A DNA stretch of 64,000 bases from Avena insularis (taxonomy: Eukaryota; Streptophyta; Magnoliopsida; Poales; Poaceae): assembly GCA_023614405.1 (NCBI GenBank), contig CM042688.1:440748028-440812027 (forward strand), in the 5' to 3' direction. Positions within the stretch are counted from its first letter, which is position 1, and every line of letters begins with the position of its first letter. The notes under the pieces were generated by a model. The model was not told the DNA's origin. It searched no databases and saw only the letters and a list, made by a program, of their open reading frames with translations. This document shows positions 36,064 to 48,922 of the stretch, one piece after another. The translations under genes and the position numbers were made by a program.

Positions 36064-39000
36064 TGTCAACACCGGATTTTTAATCCAGTGCCCGTTATGC
36101 CATACCTCGCAATCCCAGGATTACCATTTTTGCGAGACATAACGGATTGGATATCATAATACATCATCCATTACAAACCATACATAAGGTCTTACACAAA
36201 TATGGATCTCATGATCCAGGTCTTAATACAACAAGCGGAAATAAAAGATAGCGTGAAATGGGGTCCATCTTTAGGGGCACAGTAATGCCGACAAAGGCAG
36301 ATAGTCCTAGTTATCATAGCTCCTGCGACCATCATCCCGATAATCTCCTTCATAGTCCGCCATGATAATAGCTAGGACAAAAGCCATGAGTACTCTTTAA
36401 GTACTCAAACTACTACTAACAAGTAGTAATATCCTAAATTAAAATACTGAATCTAAGTTAACTATCAAGTTAAGTTTGAAGCCTAAGCTAAGTTCGAGCG
36501 AAGAAAGATAAAATAAAATTCTAGAGTCACTTAAGTTGAGAAGCTATTATCATCAACACAACCCTGTTGTGGTCAAGTCAAAGATCATCATTCACTTCAA
36601 GTTATTTGGAAAACATCTGACAACGAAAACAGTATGGCCATTCCAACTGTCCATAACCACGGACGCTATTGAATAGTTTGACACTGCAGAGGTGGTACAC
36701 TTTCACCACAAGATTCGATACATCTGTCAGGGATAACCTGAATCATCATACTTAGTATGCAGATAATCAAACATAACCTTCCCTTTACACACCCTAGTAT
36801 AAGCACCTCTCCTATGAGCATGGCACACAACCATGACCATCACCATCTTGGGCCTTTGGATAGGTGGACAACATTAAGAGGTAGCCTCAGCTCAAACCTC
36901 TCCCGTGAGGGAACTAATACTAATGCATATAAATTTCCAGCTAAGCCTTACCCAATTCAGGTAATGTGGTTGTACGGTAAAATTTGGAATGGTATCGCAT
37001 CCGAATCCAACCATCAGTTTTATAAAAGGGGTTAAGGCTCATGCCTTATCATTTTCCACATCATAAACCAGTTGTGTTTCGTAACACATGTCAAAACATC
37101 TCAATAGAATGACTCATCATTCCAAGGTTTTCATAACTCATTTTCACCAAGTATTCCCATCTAAAGTGACTCAAGTTTTTGATCTACTCTAAACTACTAA
37201 GTTAAGAGTGTTCACTAAGGTGGAAAGATGAGATCAATCTCATGCCATAGAATGATATCTAAAGGTTTCTAAGTAGGTCAAGTTTTATACTTTTTATGCT
37301 ACCTTCAATTTTAAGTAGAGAACTTTGTATAATCTAAGGTGGGGTAAAACTTGTCCATGAGACTTGGGGCATTGATAGTGAAAAGGGTGTGATTAAAGCA
37401 TGCTTAAGGCATCTTTGCTAAACCATCTAGTTTATACTAGCTTGCTAACCATAGCTTGCTAAGGTAAGTTTGCAAGGGTTAGCTTGCCTGCTAATAGTGG
37501 CTTGCCTTGGTTGGTGTGCATGGTTGAAGTTGTCTTCTTCTTCTTCCTGGTAGAACTCCTCCTCCTCGAGAGTTTGGTCGGTGCTATCGTCTAGAAATAC
37601 ATAGGTAGTGCACAATCACCAAACAATACTTAACTAGGCTAAGTAGCATTCTAAAGCACACAATTGATGATCTATTATCATCACAAACATTACAAGTTTT
37701 AATTCAATAGTTTTAATCTTTTTATTTTAGAAAAGTAATTTCTACTCATTGAAATGTTAACTAAAATTTAATATTCACCACCAAAATATGAGATCATGTG
37801 GACACATGTCCTCACCACATATTCCACAGGTGGGAATGAGATTTAAAGGTTGGATCAATATTACTTTAGTTTAAGTTTATTATTTAATGATTTAAAGTGA
37901 CTAGAAATGCCTATATAGCATTATTTTGGTACTAGTCCAAAGTCACTGCATGTAAACCTTAATATTATTACATATTTGTATAGATATGATGAAATGTGAT
38001 TTTGAGAGTTGGAATCAACTAAAAAGCTGACTTGGTTGATTTTATAAAAATGTTGCAAGTTGTAAAAGCTTCTGTCTTCTTATTTTTATTAGGAGAGATC
38101 TATAAATCTAATTGAATTAAATCCAACGGGCTTGGATAGAGCATTTCAATACCTTTCAGACAAAATTAGTTTCATGCAATTTGGATTTTTCAAACTCACA
38201 GAATTGATTTTTGAAACACAGGATAAACTATATTCTAACTAAAAGAAAAATCCTAATTTGAATTTCCAACGCTGAGAACGAAATGGGCCCTTTCAGCATC
38301 ATGGCATCATCGGGCTGACTTAGCGAGGACCCCACCGTCAATGGCATAGGGGGTGCGGCCAGTATGGGCGACAGTGGCCGTCGATCTGGTTCTAATCCAA
38401 CTGAGGGTCATCGTCGACGTTGGGCAACGCCAATGAGATGTAACCCTAGCGCGGCGATGGGGTCGTTGGGGCTCACCGGGTTTAGAGGAGGCGAGGTAAC
38501 GAGCAGCGAAGTCGACGACGAACCTCCCGTACCGACACTTCTCTGGGCGCTGGATCAACGGCGCCTTCTCCTCCCGAGGCGGCGGCTCGGCTGTACCCGC
38601 CCTGGTGCTCGAGCGGCTCCGGCTGGCGGTGGGGAGTGAGTGTGAGAGGTGGTGAGTGAGATGGTGTGCTCAAATCGGCTGGGGGTGGCCTCTATTTACA
38701 GTGGCGAGAGGGGACCGACGGGGCGCACCGTGAGCTCGTCGTGGTCGATGGTACAGACGGCTATCGGCATGGGCGACGGTAGGGGCGGTGCGGTGCTCCC
38801 TGGCGATGCTCAACGACACGGTGACGAGACGGGCGGTGCGGTTTGGTCTGAACACGCGATGCTCTGCGGCGGCGCGGTGTCTTCGACGACGGCGTTGGTA
38901 CATGCGTCATGGGGCGAACGGGATGTCTGGCGGTCTCTCGGTCGGTGGCGATCATGTATGCAAGCGGCGGCGGCGTGATGCGTGGCGTCGGTCGAGGTGG

Positions 39001-39923
39001 CGCTCTAGCGCATGCTCGGCATGGTTGCTGGCGGGCTGCGCCGTGCATGTGGTCCAGGTTGGAAAGGTTGGTAGGGGAGTGGCGGTGGATGGTGGTGCCT
39101 CCTAGACAAGGTTGGCTGGCTAAATCTCCTCCTAGCTTGCTGTCTCCACTGGGTGGCATGGTGAGCTTGGCTGTTCACCATTGATGTCATTGCCCAGCTT
39201 ACAGTGAGTCTAGTGCTTGGTTTAACTTGCTAGCTGATCTACTGAGATGGTTGTGAGCTAGAGAGGGAACAAGTTAGGCTTCAATCACTGCTCATAATAG
39301 TGTTTGGTTTTTGTTTGATTTGTGTCTGCCACCTGTTCGATGAAATGACCGCAAGAACTCAAGTTTTGAATTTTGAAAAGATTTTTGGTGGGTGTGCTAA
39401 GTTGGTGCTGGTGAGTCTGCAGATGCTTGGGTTTTGAAAGTTGAGCTTGTTTGAGTGGTTTTTGAAAAAGTGGGATCTTCCCATATGATAAAGATTTAAT
39501 TTTGAAATGTTATTTAAAATAGTTTACAGAAGGTTTTTAGAAGATCAAAAGGTGGGCCTTGGTACCTCATTATGTGTACTAGCAAGGGGTGCAAAGATCA
39601 AGAATTGTTTCTGTTAATTTTGAGTACTAGGAATAGCCAAAGTAGACATGGGAGTTAATTTTGGCAAAATGACCATTTCTCCATTTTAAATCTTTTTATT
39701 TGATTTTCTTTAGAAAAGTTTGAGAATGATGTAGATGATGTTTAAATCACCTAAGAAACATTTTACAAGCATTGGATCACTTAATCATGGCAATTCAAAC
39801 AACTCCTATTTAAATGCACATAATATGAATGCTTTCATTTTAAAAATGGAAAAGTTTTTGTTAACCCTATTTTTGGATGATTGGATCTTTGATAAACTTG
39901 GATTGAAGTTTTGGGATGTTACA
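36064..39923 (-). repeat. 5' LTR of element 3 (right, 3860 bp)
   Basis: It starts TGTCAACACCGG and ends TTTTGGGATGTTACA, colinear with 26552-30335. Its TATA position (38693-38700) reads TGTAAATA on the minus strand. Confidence 0.9.
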
Positions 39924-39928
39924 AAAAA

Positions 39929-42429
39929 CATATATCATTTGTATTATTTGGATTTACCAATTAAAATTTATTAATTTCTAGATTTAAAACATATTTAACA
40001 ATTTCTAAAATCATTTTTATTAAACAGAAAAAGAACAGATACCTTTTATACTCAGAGAGATTTAGCCACCACGACGTGTGGGCGGTAGTCGGCCGGTGAC
40101 CTGACACGATACGGGAGGGATTTTTCTCACCGCGGCTGTGCTTACCCCCAGGGAATGACAGGTGGGACCGGACGTTTAGCGGGGCCACGCGCGGGCGGGC
40201 GAGAGAAGCAGCGACACGTGGCCGATCCGTGGCTGCGGGGGAAACTTCGGAAAAGATGGGGAGCCTTTTTGCAAAAACGTCCCAGCGCTGTGGCTGACCA
40301 GTGGGCCAGGGATGGATCGCGGTTAGAAAAAGCAAAACCGCCAGGGTTGCACTTCAAAATCTGCTGGTTGCTGCTCTCTCTGAAAAATCTGTCGAACTGA
40401 AACTGCTCGCGAAAAACAACTAGCTGAAGCCAAGTTCGGAGGAAGATGGCGACGAATCTAGCGATAATTTGGAGATGATGTAAAAACGAAAAGTGTACAT
40501 CTCACTTCGCTCTACAATGTTCGGGTACAAAGTTTCTTCGTCGGGCGACTGTGTGCGCCGGAAATCGACGAGATTCAGAGTCGAAAATGGTGACCGCGAC
40601 TGACGGACGAGATGCAGTTAAAAAACGAGGTTCTTCTGGAGACTTTGCGAGAAGATTCCGAGCGCGTTAGTTGACGAATTTTTCTACGGATTGTTGCGTT
40701 CGTGAGAGGGGATGCTGGTCTATGTATCTTGTTCAGGGATCTCCGGTAAAGGGGGACTGCAGCGGTCAGGATCATCTGCTGAACAGAGACCGAACCAAGC
40801 GTCGCGGTGCAACTAATGTCTGCGGCTGTTGCTGGATGTCGTGCACGCGCACGCGGGCGGCAGAGCAGCAAGGCACGACGGCGAGCGAGCGGCTCGGGGG
40901 CGCAGGTCGACGGCGACAAAGACTAAGGAAGGTGAAGGATAGCTGGAACAAGATGGAGGGCTCAAATCCAGATGGTATTGGGACAGGAAGATGAAGGAGA
41001 AGAACGGGGAAGGGACTGGGTTCCTCACCTCGACCGATTTCCACCTGAATCAGGGCCGAAGACGGCCTGCGGCTCCGGTTAGAAGGAAGGAGTGGAGCGG
41101 CTCTTGGTGCTGTCGGGGAAGAAGATGTGTTGACGATCCTCGCGGCTCCAGCTCTCCTGCTGTTGCGGGTTCGACATGGACAAGGACGGGCCAGCTCCTC
41201 CCTTACCCAACGGTCCCGTGTGGCTACTGGGTCGACGGCGGGAAGCAGCCCACGCCAGCAGCCATGGTGGAGGCGGTGGAAACAGAGGAGGAAAAAGGAA
41301 GACGGGGTGAGCTAGGGTTTGGGGCTCGAAGGGGATAAGAAGAGCGTGCAGCACGCGGACGGCGCGAGGTGGAGACGAGGCGGACGAAGGTGGGACGGGT
41401 ACCTTCTGCTGCCGTGAGTTGCACAGAGAGAAAGGAAAATGGAAGAAGAAGAACAGGAACACGGCGTCGGCCTCCACTGCTCCAAGCGTCTGAGGCATGA
41501 GAGGGAGGGTGCAGCTAGACTAGACCTGGGCTGGTCGTGGCCAGGAAGGTTACAGGTGGGCCTTTTCTTCTCTTTAAGAAAACTAATTCAAATTGTTAAC
41601 TAATTTGTTTGTTGGTCTACAAAAATTTAACCAGCAGGTGTTGCTTGGAAAACTTAGACAAAGCAAAAACAGCTAAAGAGGGAGAAGAGAGGTAGGGGTG
41701 TAACATGTGTGCACAAGAGAGGTTTTAAACATAGATGAGAGACTAGGTTTAGAACACATTTTAAAATTAAGCAAGAATTTAAAAGGTATTTAAAACAAGA
41801 GAGAAAGCCACCTAGGGGTGTGGTTATTTTATGTGACTAGAGTGGCTTATTATTGCATGCAATAAAGGAGTACATGCATGTGGCATTTTTGTGAAAACAA
41901 AAATGTATAAGCATGTATGCGAGATAAGGGTGGCAATACAAGATTTGCAATAATACAAGAATTGAGGAGGACATGATACATGGCATAAAATCTAGGTTTG
42001 GATCAAACCCATATGTATGCATGTGTAAGAATAGAATTTGGATCCCTATTTATATGGGTGGCTTGAATTAAAACCAAGAACAACAATAGGATGGCCACAC
42101 TCATATATATGGTAGAAGTGGGATGGGATAGCAAGGGAGTTGCCATGTTAGTAGATAGAAAGAATTTAAAAGATATGCCCCAACTCAACTTGGGCATTTA
42201 ATATTATATCAAAAGTCAGATACAATATATCAAGAGGCAAATACAAGTAATAGACAAATGCAATATGAGAGAAGAACCAAATGAAAAGGATTTTAATATG
42301 ATGCGCAAATGCAAGGTGGCATGATGACATGAGCATGATATAATTATGGTGCAACAATTATATGTAAGAAGTAGCATTTTATTATTAGAGCATGTAGCAT
42401 TACAGATGTTAGACAGATGGGATGCTACA
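39929..42429 (-). repeat. 5' LTR of element 2, second piece
   Basis: It resumes at CATATATCATTTG, matching 16450 onward, and runs to GATGCTACA, followed by the GATAT TSD. Confidence 0.92.
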
Positions 42430-42434
42430 GATAT

Positions 42435-43225
42435 GGCATGGAGTTTTGTTTTTATTCCTTGCATCTAGCAACATGTACTATTTTTATTTATTTTTTGCAT
42501 TTCTTCCTATAGGTTTAATTATCTTCTCTTATACATTTGTTCAATCTACTACCCAGTTATTGCAGGTTTGATGCTAAAATTATCTGCTCATATGAGCAGG
42601 CCAACATTGTTGATTTCAGTAAGGTGTTCCTAGAGCTGGAATTAGAAGGGCATGACTTTTCATAGAAGAAAGATGTTGCATTTTTTTTTCTTAGGATGTC
42701 ACTCTTTGTAATATGCGTGTTTTAAAACAAGTAGACAATCACTGAATTTGTAATGATCATTGATGTTTACGAATTAAATATTGTTTGTATAAAATCTATG
42801 AAATTAGAGGTGTCATATTATCATCCCGACCACCACCAAGTTGCCACTTTAGTTAGTTTTGGGTAGTGGTCGGTGTGTCCGCATATTTAGAAACATTTAA
42901 GGCTTTTTATTGGATGGCACAACAATACGCTGCTATCATGGTGTATAGCACTAATTAAATTTTCTTTAAAATTATACTTCAAAAGATACCTTATGCTGAA
43001 TATATCAGTTCAGATCCAAATAAATTTTTACGACTTCTCTTGGTTCTGATCGAAATAAATTTCTATGATTACCTAATATTACACTGTTATGGAGATTTTG
43101 CAGATGTATCTCAGGTAAATACAAAGCCAAAACAAGTAATTAGGTACCATGTTATTTACTTATCAATTTTTTTTGCATAGCTCGGTTAAATGTGAAACTT
43201 TCTAACAATCTATTTACCTAATAGA
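42435..43225. other. Unassigned spacer
   Basis: AT-rich. A short exon-like stretch after TTATTGCAG at about 42565 reads FDAKIICSYEQANIVDFSK before a possible GT donor. Product not recognised. Confidence 0.35.
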
Positions 43226-43257
43226 CGGGTGCGGCAACGCGCGTCAACATGGTCTAG
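43226..43257 (+). mobile_element. Helitron 3' terminus
   Basis: GACGGGTGCGGCAACGCGCG, then a short spacer and CTAG|T. A GC-rich hairpin shortly before CTAG with a following T is the Helitron 3' signature in grasses. The matching 5' end was not found; it may lie left of 14834, across the element 2 insertion. Confidence 0.6.
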
Positions 43258-43549
43258 TTAGTCTTCTATCGGCACAGAAGGTTAATTAGGCTGACGTGCA
43301 TAGTGCTTGTACTGCCCAAATATTATTCAAAAATTGCGATCTCGAATTAAACATGAGTCTTACGATATTTGAGTGGTCTGTGGTAGTAGTGCTATCAATT
43401 TTGTAATTGCTACTCACTGCTATGTTTTGGATCCACCAAAGTGTTTACAAGGTTATCTCAGTTACTTAGGTTTAAATACCCATCTTGTTTCTTATTGTAC
43501 TTGGGTACCTGTAGGCATTCTTACTTATTGTACTTCTCATTAAGGGTGG

Positions 43550-43725
43550 GCATATTAACCGAGAACTGAAAAACTGAACCAATATAACCGGAACCATGAC
43601 CGAGTGGACCGAAACCGATTTTTTCTCTCCTAAATTCGGCTCTCATGTTTGTAGAACCGAACAGAGTTCAGCGATTTCGGTTGTGCGTCCCAGCTACCCG
43701 AACGAACCGAGATCACCGAAAAGCA
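43550..43725. repeat. AACCGA-rich segment, possible short hAT-like element
   Basis: It contains GGGTGGGCA followed by many ACCGAAC/GAACCGA words. Such text is common at hAT-type element ends, but no matching inverted end or TSD was found. Confidence 0.25.
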
Positions 43726-43848
43726 CATAACATGCCTACTCTAACTAATAAAACAACCCAGCCTAGTAGAAAATAATCCAACCCTTGAGTCTCTTGTACG
43801 TACGAAGAACAATCTAGTATCTCTTTCTCTCTATCTCTATCTCTATCT

Positions 43849-44330
43849 ACTTATTTTCTTATCAGGTTTTGGGTTCAAATATAGCATCAACCGGGAGGGG
43901 TGCCGTGCAAGGGTGAGCCATTCATTTTTAATTGTTATACCTTTTTTTCACCCTATTGTTCTGCCCCGGTTTATATTGTTGACACTATTCAGGTCTGCTA
44001 AATTTTGAATTCTTGATAATGCTTGTTAAGTCCAGCTATTAGTCTTTCAACCAAGTTTTTTTATTTCTGAATATTGTTCTTGCCACACGCGTATATATAT
44101 ATAATAAGATGCAACTCTTGACTATTCTCTTAGAAATATAATAGTACTACTATTCAAGCAGTGCTTTCCATGGGATTGTAGAGCATTACAGATGCCAAAT
44201 ATCAAGTGGTAGATAATGGGTGGCAATGGTTCATTCATTATGGTATGTAGTGGAGGCAATGCTTGGCACTTTTCCCCCTAAATAGCATATATACTATGTA
44301 GTACCTCAAACATGCCAATATATATATATT
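43849..44330 (+). repeat. Repeat X, copy 1
   Basis: From TTATTTTCTTATCAGG it matches 52149-52605 nearly throughout, with small indels. It ends in an AT-repeat just before the Helitron 5' end at 44351. Confidence 0.8.
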
Positions 44331-44350
44331 ATATATTATATTTATTTTTA

Positions 44351-44960
44351 TCTAAAAAGCACGAGAGTGTTCCGTTTTCTACCGGTTCCACTACGTCGCT
44401 TCCTTCGTCGATATCCTTCACCGCACGCGGTTTCGCTCGTCGTCAATTCTGCGAGCCCTCCTAAAGTTGGAAATAACCCTCCTCCACATACACCGCAGCA
44501 CACAACACACGCAGAAGCATGACCTCCCCATCCACATCGTCGCCTGCCCGGCAGCGGCACATCCGTAGACCTTTCGCTGGCTACCCTCGAGCTCGCCCGC
44601 GTTGCTGCCCAGCTTTTGGGATCAGATCGACGGCCGCGGTGGTCAAATCGACGGGCGCCACCGCCGTCCCGCATGCGCAGGACTGAGACCGCCATGGGAT
44701 TTCATGAGGCCGACGAGGGCTAGAGGGGAGATTTGGGGAGGGATGCGAGACCGATTAGACCGCAAGGGGAGGGAGCCCTGTCCTCGCCAAAGCTGCCTCG
44801 CGCCGCGACCATCAGCAGCGCCTTCACCGGGTTCCGTGACTCGGTGCCGCCGCGAGGTATCGATTCATCATGGTCCCTCGATATGATCTCATGGCCTCCG
44901 AACAATGACTCTGAATTTTTGTTTACATTGTTTTTCGTTTCCAGGGTGAGGAAGTAGATG
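44351..44960 (+). other. GC-rich gene-like fragment at the start of H1
   Basis: Short overlapping frames (for example 44733-44957) contain FTGFRDSVPPRGIDSSWSLD. It looks like captured 5' UTR or exon sequence. Not recognised. Confidence 0.25.
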
Positions 44961-46439
44961 GAGGAGGTGTTCGTGGGGATCCATCCTCACCAGCCTTTCA
45001 CTTCCGCAAATCACGGCATGCGGATAGGTAACTATTCAGCCTGTTTTTCATGAGTTTATTGATTTGATCACAAGGTGAGGGGATGGAGACCTGAGGATCA
45101 CCGAGAGTTACATTTTTCCTTGTCACTAATTGTTTGGAACTGCTTTGGTTGACAAAAGAAATTGATGTCTACACCGTGCTTTTCAGTTGTGGCATGGCTT
45201 CATCTTGTTCCTCGCACTAAACTTGCATTTGCTTATGCTAGGTTGAGCTCCAATTGTAAGTAGTAACCATTCATCAAGGAAGAGACTAGCATTCTAGATG
45301 GCAGCAATCTGTATGTATGTGCTTTATTTCGTTTTCTTCACAAATACATTGTTCAGTTGATAAAGTGGGTTCATACAGTGTAGAACCGATTACCTCTTTT
45401 ATTGGGAATATATATATATTCTATTGTGTTTTGAGCCCCTTAATTCACTGTATCTTTTCTTGGTTTATATATTCTTGCTTTGCAACATTTTCCTTGGTGT
45501 GGGTGGCATGTGCGTTCTGGAGCAAATGGTACCACTTTCCAGCTTGTCTTGAGCGTACTCTAGATGCACTTATTAGCATTCTTCTTGGCTGTGTTTTGAT
45601 TGCACCGAGAAAACTTGATGTTCCTTAAATTTAAATATCATATAGTAAAAGATCAGTTCTATATTTTAAGCTTTCAGTCTAGATATATGTTTGACTCCCT
45701 CTGTTGTTTCGGTAGTCTGTATACAAGGCTCAGTTAAGATCACTGGTAGCAAGATTTGTTCTTATATTATGATATAAACAGGATGATTATATGCCATCAG
45801 TTTCTAAATCTTAGAGAGTGCGGGTATCTTTAGAAGGTATGTTGAACATAAATGTAGTTCCAAAACCAATAAGAGGGATAAGTCAGTATAATGGAAGCAT
45901 GATATACCCCTTGGATTCACTTTTTATCATTTGGTAAATGTTGTACTTAATCTTACACTGTTTACAATTGTAAAAGCGTCAAGACAAGTGGTGAGGAAAT
46001 GCTTCTGACTTCTGTGTGTTTATGTGGCTATTGTGATACATTTTTGTTATGTAGTGTTGTTATGCAGCTTCCAAAGGAACAATTGGGATCTGGGGTATTG
46101 TATAATTCATTTTATTGCCCCTGGTTTTAGCTACCAAAATTTCCATAGAATCATTATCCTTGATGCTTTTTCTCTTTGAAAGATTGAATGCATTTTGGAG
46201 TGCCTGATTAGATTTGCATGGTGAAGTGCTATCATGTGATATGGGAAAGACCTCATCCCTTCCCTGATAACACTGCATAGCAACGATGATGGCCACCATG
46301 AAGGGTTGGACTCCTATTACCTTCAATGAAGTGATGATTTAAATTTAGGGGTGGTTGTTCGGGAGCCGTGAGTATGATTTGGAGCCAGTACAACAAGTAG
46401 ACCTTGCTTGAATAATATTACAAGTGAATTCATCTCCAT

Positions 46440-47640
46440 GATCCTCCTACTGTCCTGATGTGACATATTTGGTTATTGGTTCGAGGGTACAGAGGATGCA
46501 ATTTGTTCATTTAGCATTGAAGTCTATGGTTCATGGGAAGCAGGAATTAATTTATTTCATGATCTGGCAATACATAGTAATTTGCTCCTTTGCAGAACCG
46601 ATTGTAAATTCGTGATATTAAGAATTTATTTGTCAATGATTGTTGAAATTGCATGAGATAACCTTTACTAAAATTTGTGATTGTCAATTTGTGCAAATGT
46701 TCAAATATATGGACAGTGTAAAAACATGTAAGTCAAATTAGTAGTAACACATTATATTATCTTACAACCAAGATTCCAGATTCGTGCGAAAATATACATT
46801 GCATTGTGTCCCCCTAGCATGTATCTTAGAGCATCCACAGTTGATTGGCAGAGTGTGCTCTCTCATTCCATTTACATTTCTGAAATCCTAACTACTTTTG
46901 TTTTGCGAGGAGTTCAATTCATGGAGATTTTTTATACTACCCGACGCTTACATTATACTACAGTTGATCTATGTTTTTGCATCTCAGCTATTACATATAT
47001 CATACAATGTTCTGGACTACATGGTCTCTGCGCCTTCTCATGGAGATGTAATAGGAGCATGGCTTGGTGGAGTTGACAGCAGAGATGGCAGAGTGAAATA
47101 TAACTGTCAACTGCTCAAGTGTGCATGAAGTCAACCAGTGACAAGAGAGATGTTTGTTACAGACCTACAGAAAATGTTGAAATGACATACCAGGATTGGT
47201 AAGTGACCTTTCTGTATTTTCAATAGCATGGCATTTGAGGATCGAGTTGTCGAGTGACCTACATATATGTTGGTTTGTTTTGCTGAATATAACTTTATTA
47301 AGTCTTTTTAGGAGTGGGAGGATTGTCAAGGATTCAAGTGAGCTCATTGTGGGAAAATTTACTTAGGAATTGAAAAATATACTAGGGATGAGAGAGCACA
47401 TTCTGCCAATCAACTATGGATGCTCTAAGATACATGCCACAGGAACAAAATGCAATGTATATAGCGAGAGGATTGTCAAGCGTTCTAGGTAGCTCTGTTT
47501 CATGCGTTAGTTGCACCTGTTTTATAATTTGGATTTTCCACATTCATTTGTCTGACTATGTAAGATAAAAACCTCACTTATTTTACTGGAAAAAGGTCTT
47601 CTGACTAATCCACTTCACTTCAAGCCCTGTACTGAATTGA
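46440..47640 (+). repeat. Repeat Z, copy 1, interrupted
   Basis: Blocks such as GCAATTTGTTCATTTAGCA and TCTAATCCACTTCACTTCAA-like text recur in the same order at 54600-55050. Here they are separated by the element at 46792-47463. Confidence 0.6.
46792..47463. mobile_element. Short element with ~80 bp terminal inverted repeats
   Basis: The left end (46792-46870) matches the reverse complement of the right end (47385-47463). Shared words include ATATACATTGCATT, GCATGTATCTTAGAGCATCC and AGTTGATTGGCAGA. No ORF lies inside. TSDs are unclear, so the superfamily is not assigned; a MITE is most likely. Confidence 0.6.
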
Positions 47641-47979
47641 ATTCGAAACTGAAGAGAGAGTAACCCATGTACGGTTGTACCATAGGTGGAGTGGTTCTGA
47701 GTGGTTCTGATGGCCATGTACATATTGTAATATAAACGGTTGAGTTCTTTTGCTTAATACTGAGTCTTTTTGTTTATGATTTTATATGTTTAATGGCTTC
47801 TCAATATGTTAATTATAGCTTTTGAATTCTATGAATAAAATGTACAATATTGGCTTATGGATTCTAATAACAGAAAATCTATGCTGAGAACATTCACATC
47901 CTTGCATATTGATGTATCATTCTTTAGTTTAACATGGTACATCTTAGTTATCCCTTGTAGTTGGTGATGTCGCTTATTG

Positions 47980-48547
47980 CACGGTTCTATTGATTTTGTG
48001 GAGTTCCAAATTAGGTGTTGGGTGTTGAGGCGGCGGCCTCGAACCTCTATGCAGCGACGGTCCTATGGGGTTTGGCCGTGGCGTTGCATGGAGCTTGGGT
48101 GGCGGCTTGGAGATATGTGCGGGCAGCAAGTTCGTCGAACAGACTGGTTCGTCTTCGGGCAATGCGAAGATCGATCTGGTTGCTACGTCGGGGCGGCGAC
48201 CCCGGGTTTGGCATGACGTTCGAGGTCTGTGGGCGGTCGCTTGGGTAGCTAGGGCTACGAGGCGACTGGGTCGCGCAACGTTGTGGCTCGAGTGCGGCTT
48301 TGGTGCCGAGTGGTGTCAGTCGGGGTAGCAGCCCCGAAGCCGGTTGTTTGTGTTTGTTGCGATTGGTGGACTTGTGTTGTGTGGACGATGGGTGTCCTCG
48401 CTTGTGCGTTTTTCGACCTGGTTTTGCTTATAAACCGGTAATGTATAGTTTGTATGGTTTTTGGACCCGGTTTTCCTTATAAACTTGGTCAATTCTATTA
48501 TATCTCATCGAGCGGCAGATATTGACCGCCTTCAGCTCAAAAAAAAG
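47980..48547 (+). mobile_element. Possible 5'-truncated LINE 3' UTR
   Basis: A G-rich segment with short frames and no stop-free exon is followed by TATAAACTTGGTC-like text and an 8-base A run at 48539-48546. This resembles a LINE 3' end. I found no TSD, so this is tentative. Confidence 0.3.
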
Positions 48548-48922
48548 TTCACTAGAATTGAAGGACATGTATAACTGATGACGCTCTATATCGCCTCTTG
48601 GTCTCAAATCTTAGATTGGTACAAGTTGCCATATGTTCTTGTTGACATGTTTGTATAAGCTTTTGTCCTTTTCTTTCATATTCGAGCGGTATATCCTGAA
48701 AGAAATTCAGAGGTCTGGTCCTGTGTTAGTGGACCACCATATTGAAGATGTCAGATTTATATACACTCCTTGGAGCTTATTTATGAACTTTTAGTGTCTC
48801 ATATTTATTGATATGTCTTTACCTTTCATATTCTCCAATGCAAGCCTGATTATTGTCAAATAGCAGTATGACATATTATGCATTCATTTCTGAATAATTG
48901 TCTTAAAAAATCTTAGTATGAA

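Larger units (their letters stand above)
26552..39923 (-). mobile_element. Element 3: minus-strand Ty3/gypsy chromovirus nested in element 2
   Basis: The LTRs TGTCAACACC...GATGTTACA are at 26552-30335 and 36064-39923. A polypurine tract follows the left LTR and an iMet-type primer site precedes the right LTR. Decayed gag, protease, RT, RNase H, integrase and chromodomain lie between them on the minus strand, plus an extra coiled-coil ORF upstream of gag. The TSD is AAAAA. It is about 13.4 kb long. The chromodomain and ~3.8 kb LTRs again suggest the Tekay clade, a different family from element 2. Its position inside element 2's LTR makes it the younger insertion. Confidence 0.92.
14834..42429 (-). 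mobile_element. Element 2: minus-strand Ty3/gypsy chromovirus, split by element 3
   Basis: The LTR boundaries are TGTAAC...GCTACA, the TSD is GATAT, the primer site is tRNA-iMet type, and a polypurine tract and gag-pol remnants lie between the LTRs on the minus strand. The left (3') LTR is 14834-18949. The right (5') LTR is in two pieces (24308-26551 and 39929-42429) because element 3 inserted into it. Without element 3 and its duplicated 5 bp, element 2 is about 14.2 kb. LTRs of 4.1-4.7 kb, an iMet primer and a C-terminal chromodomain fit the Tekay (Del) clade. Several TAG codons and frameshifts make it non-autonomous now. Confidence 0.92.
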
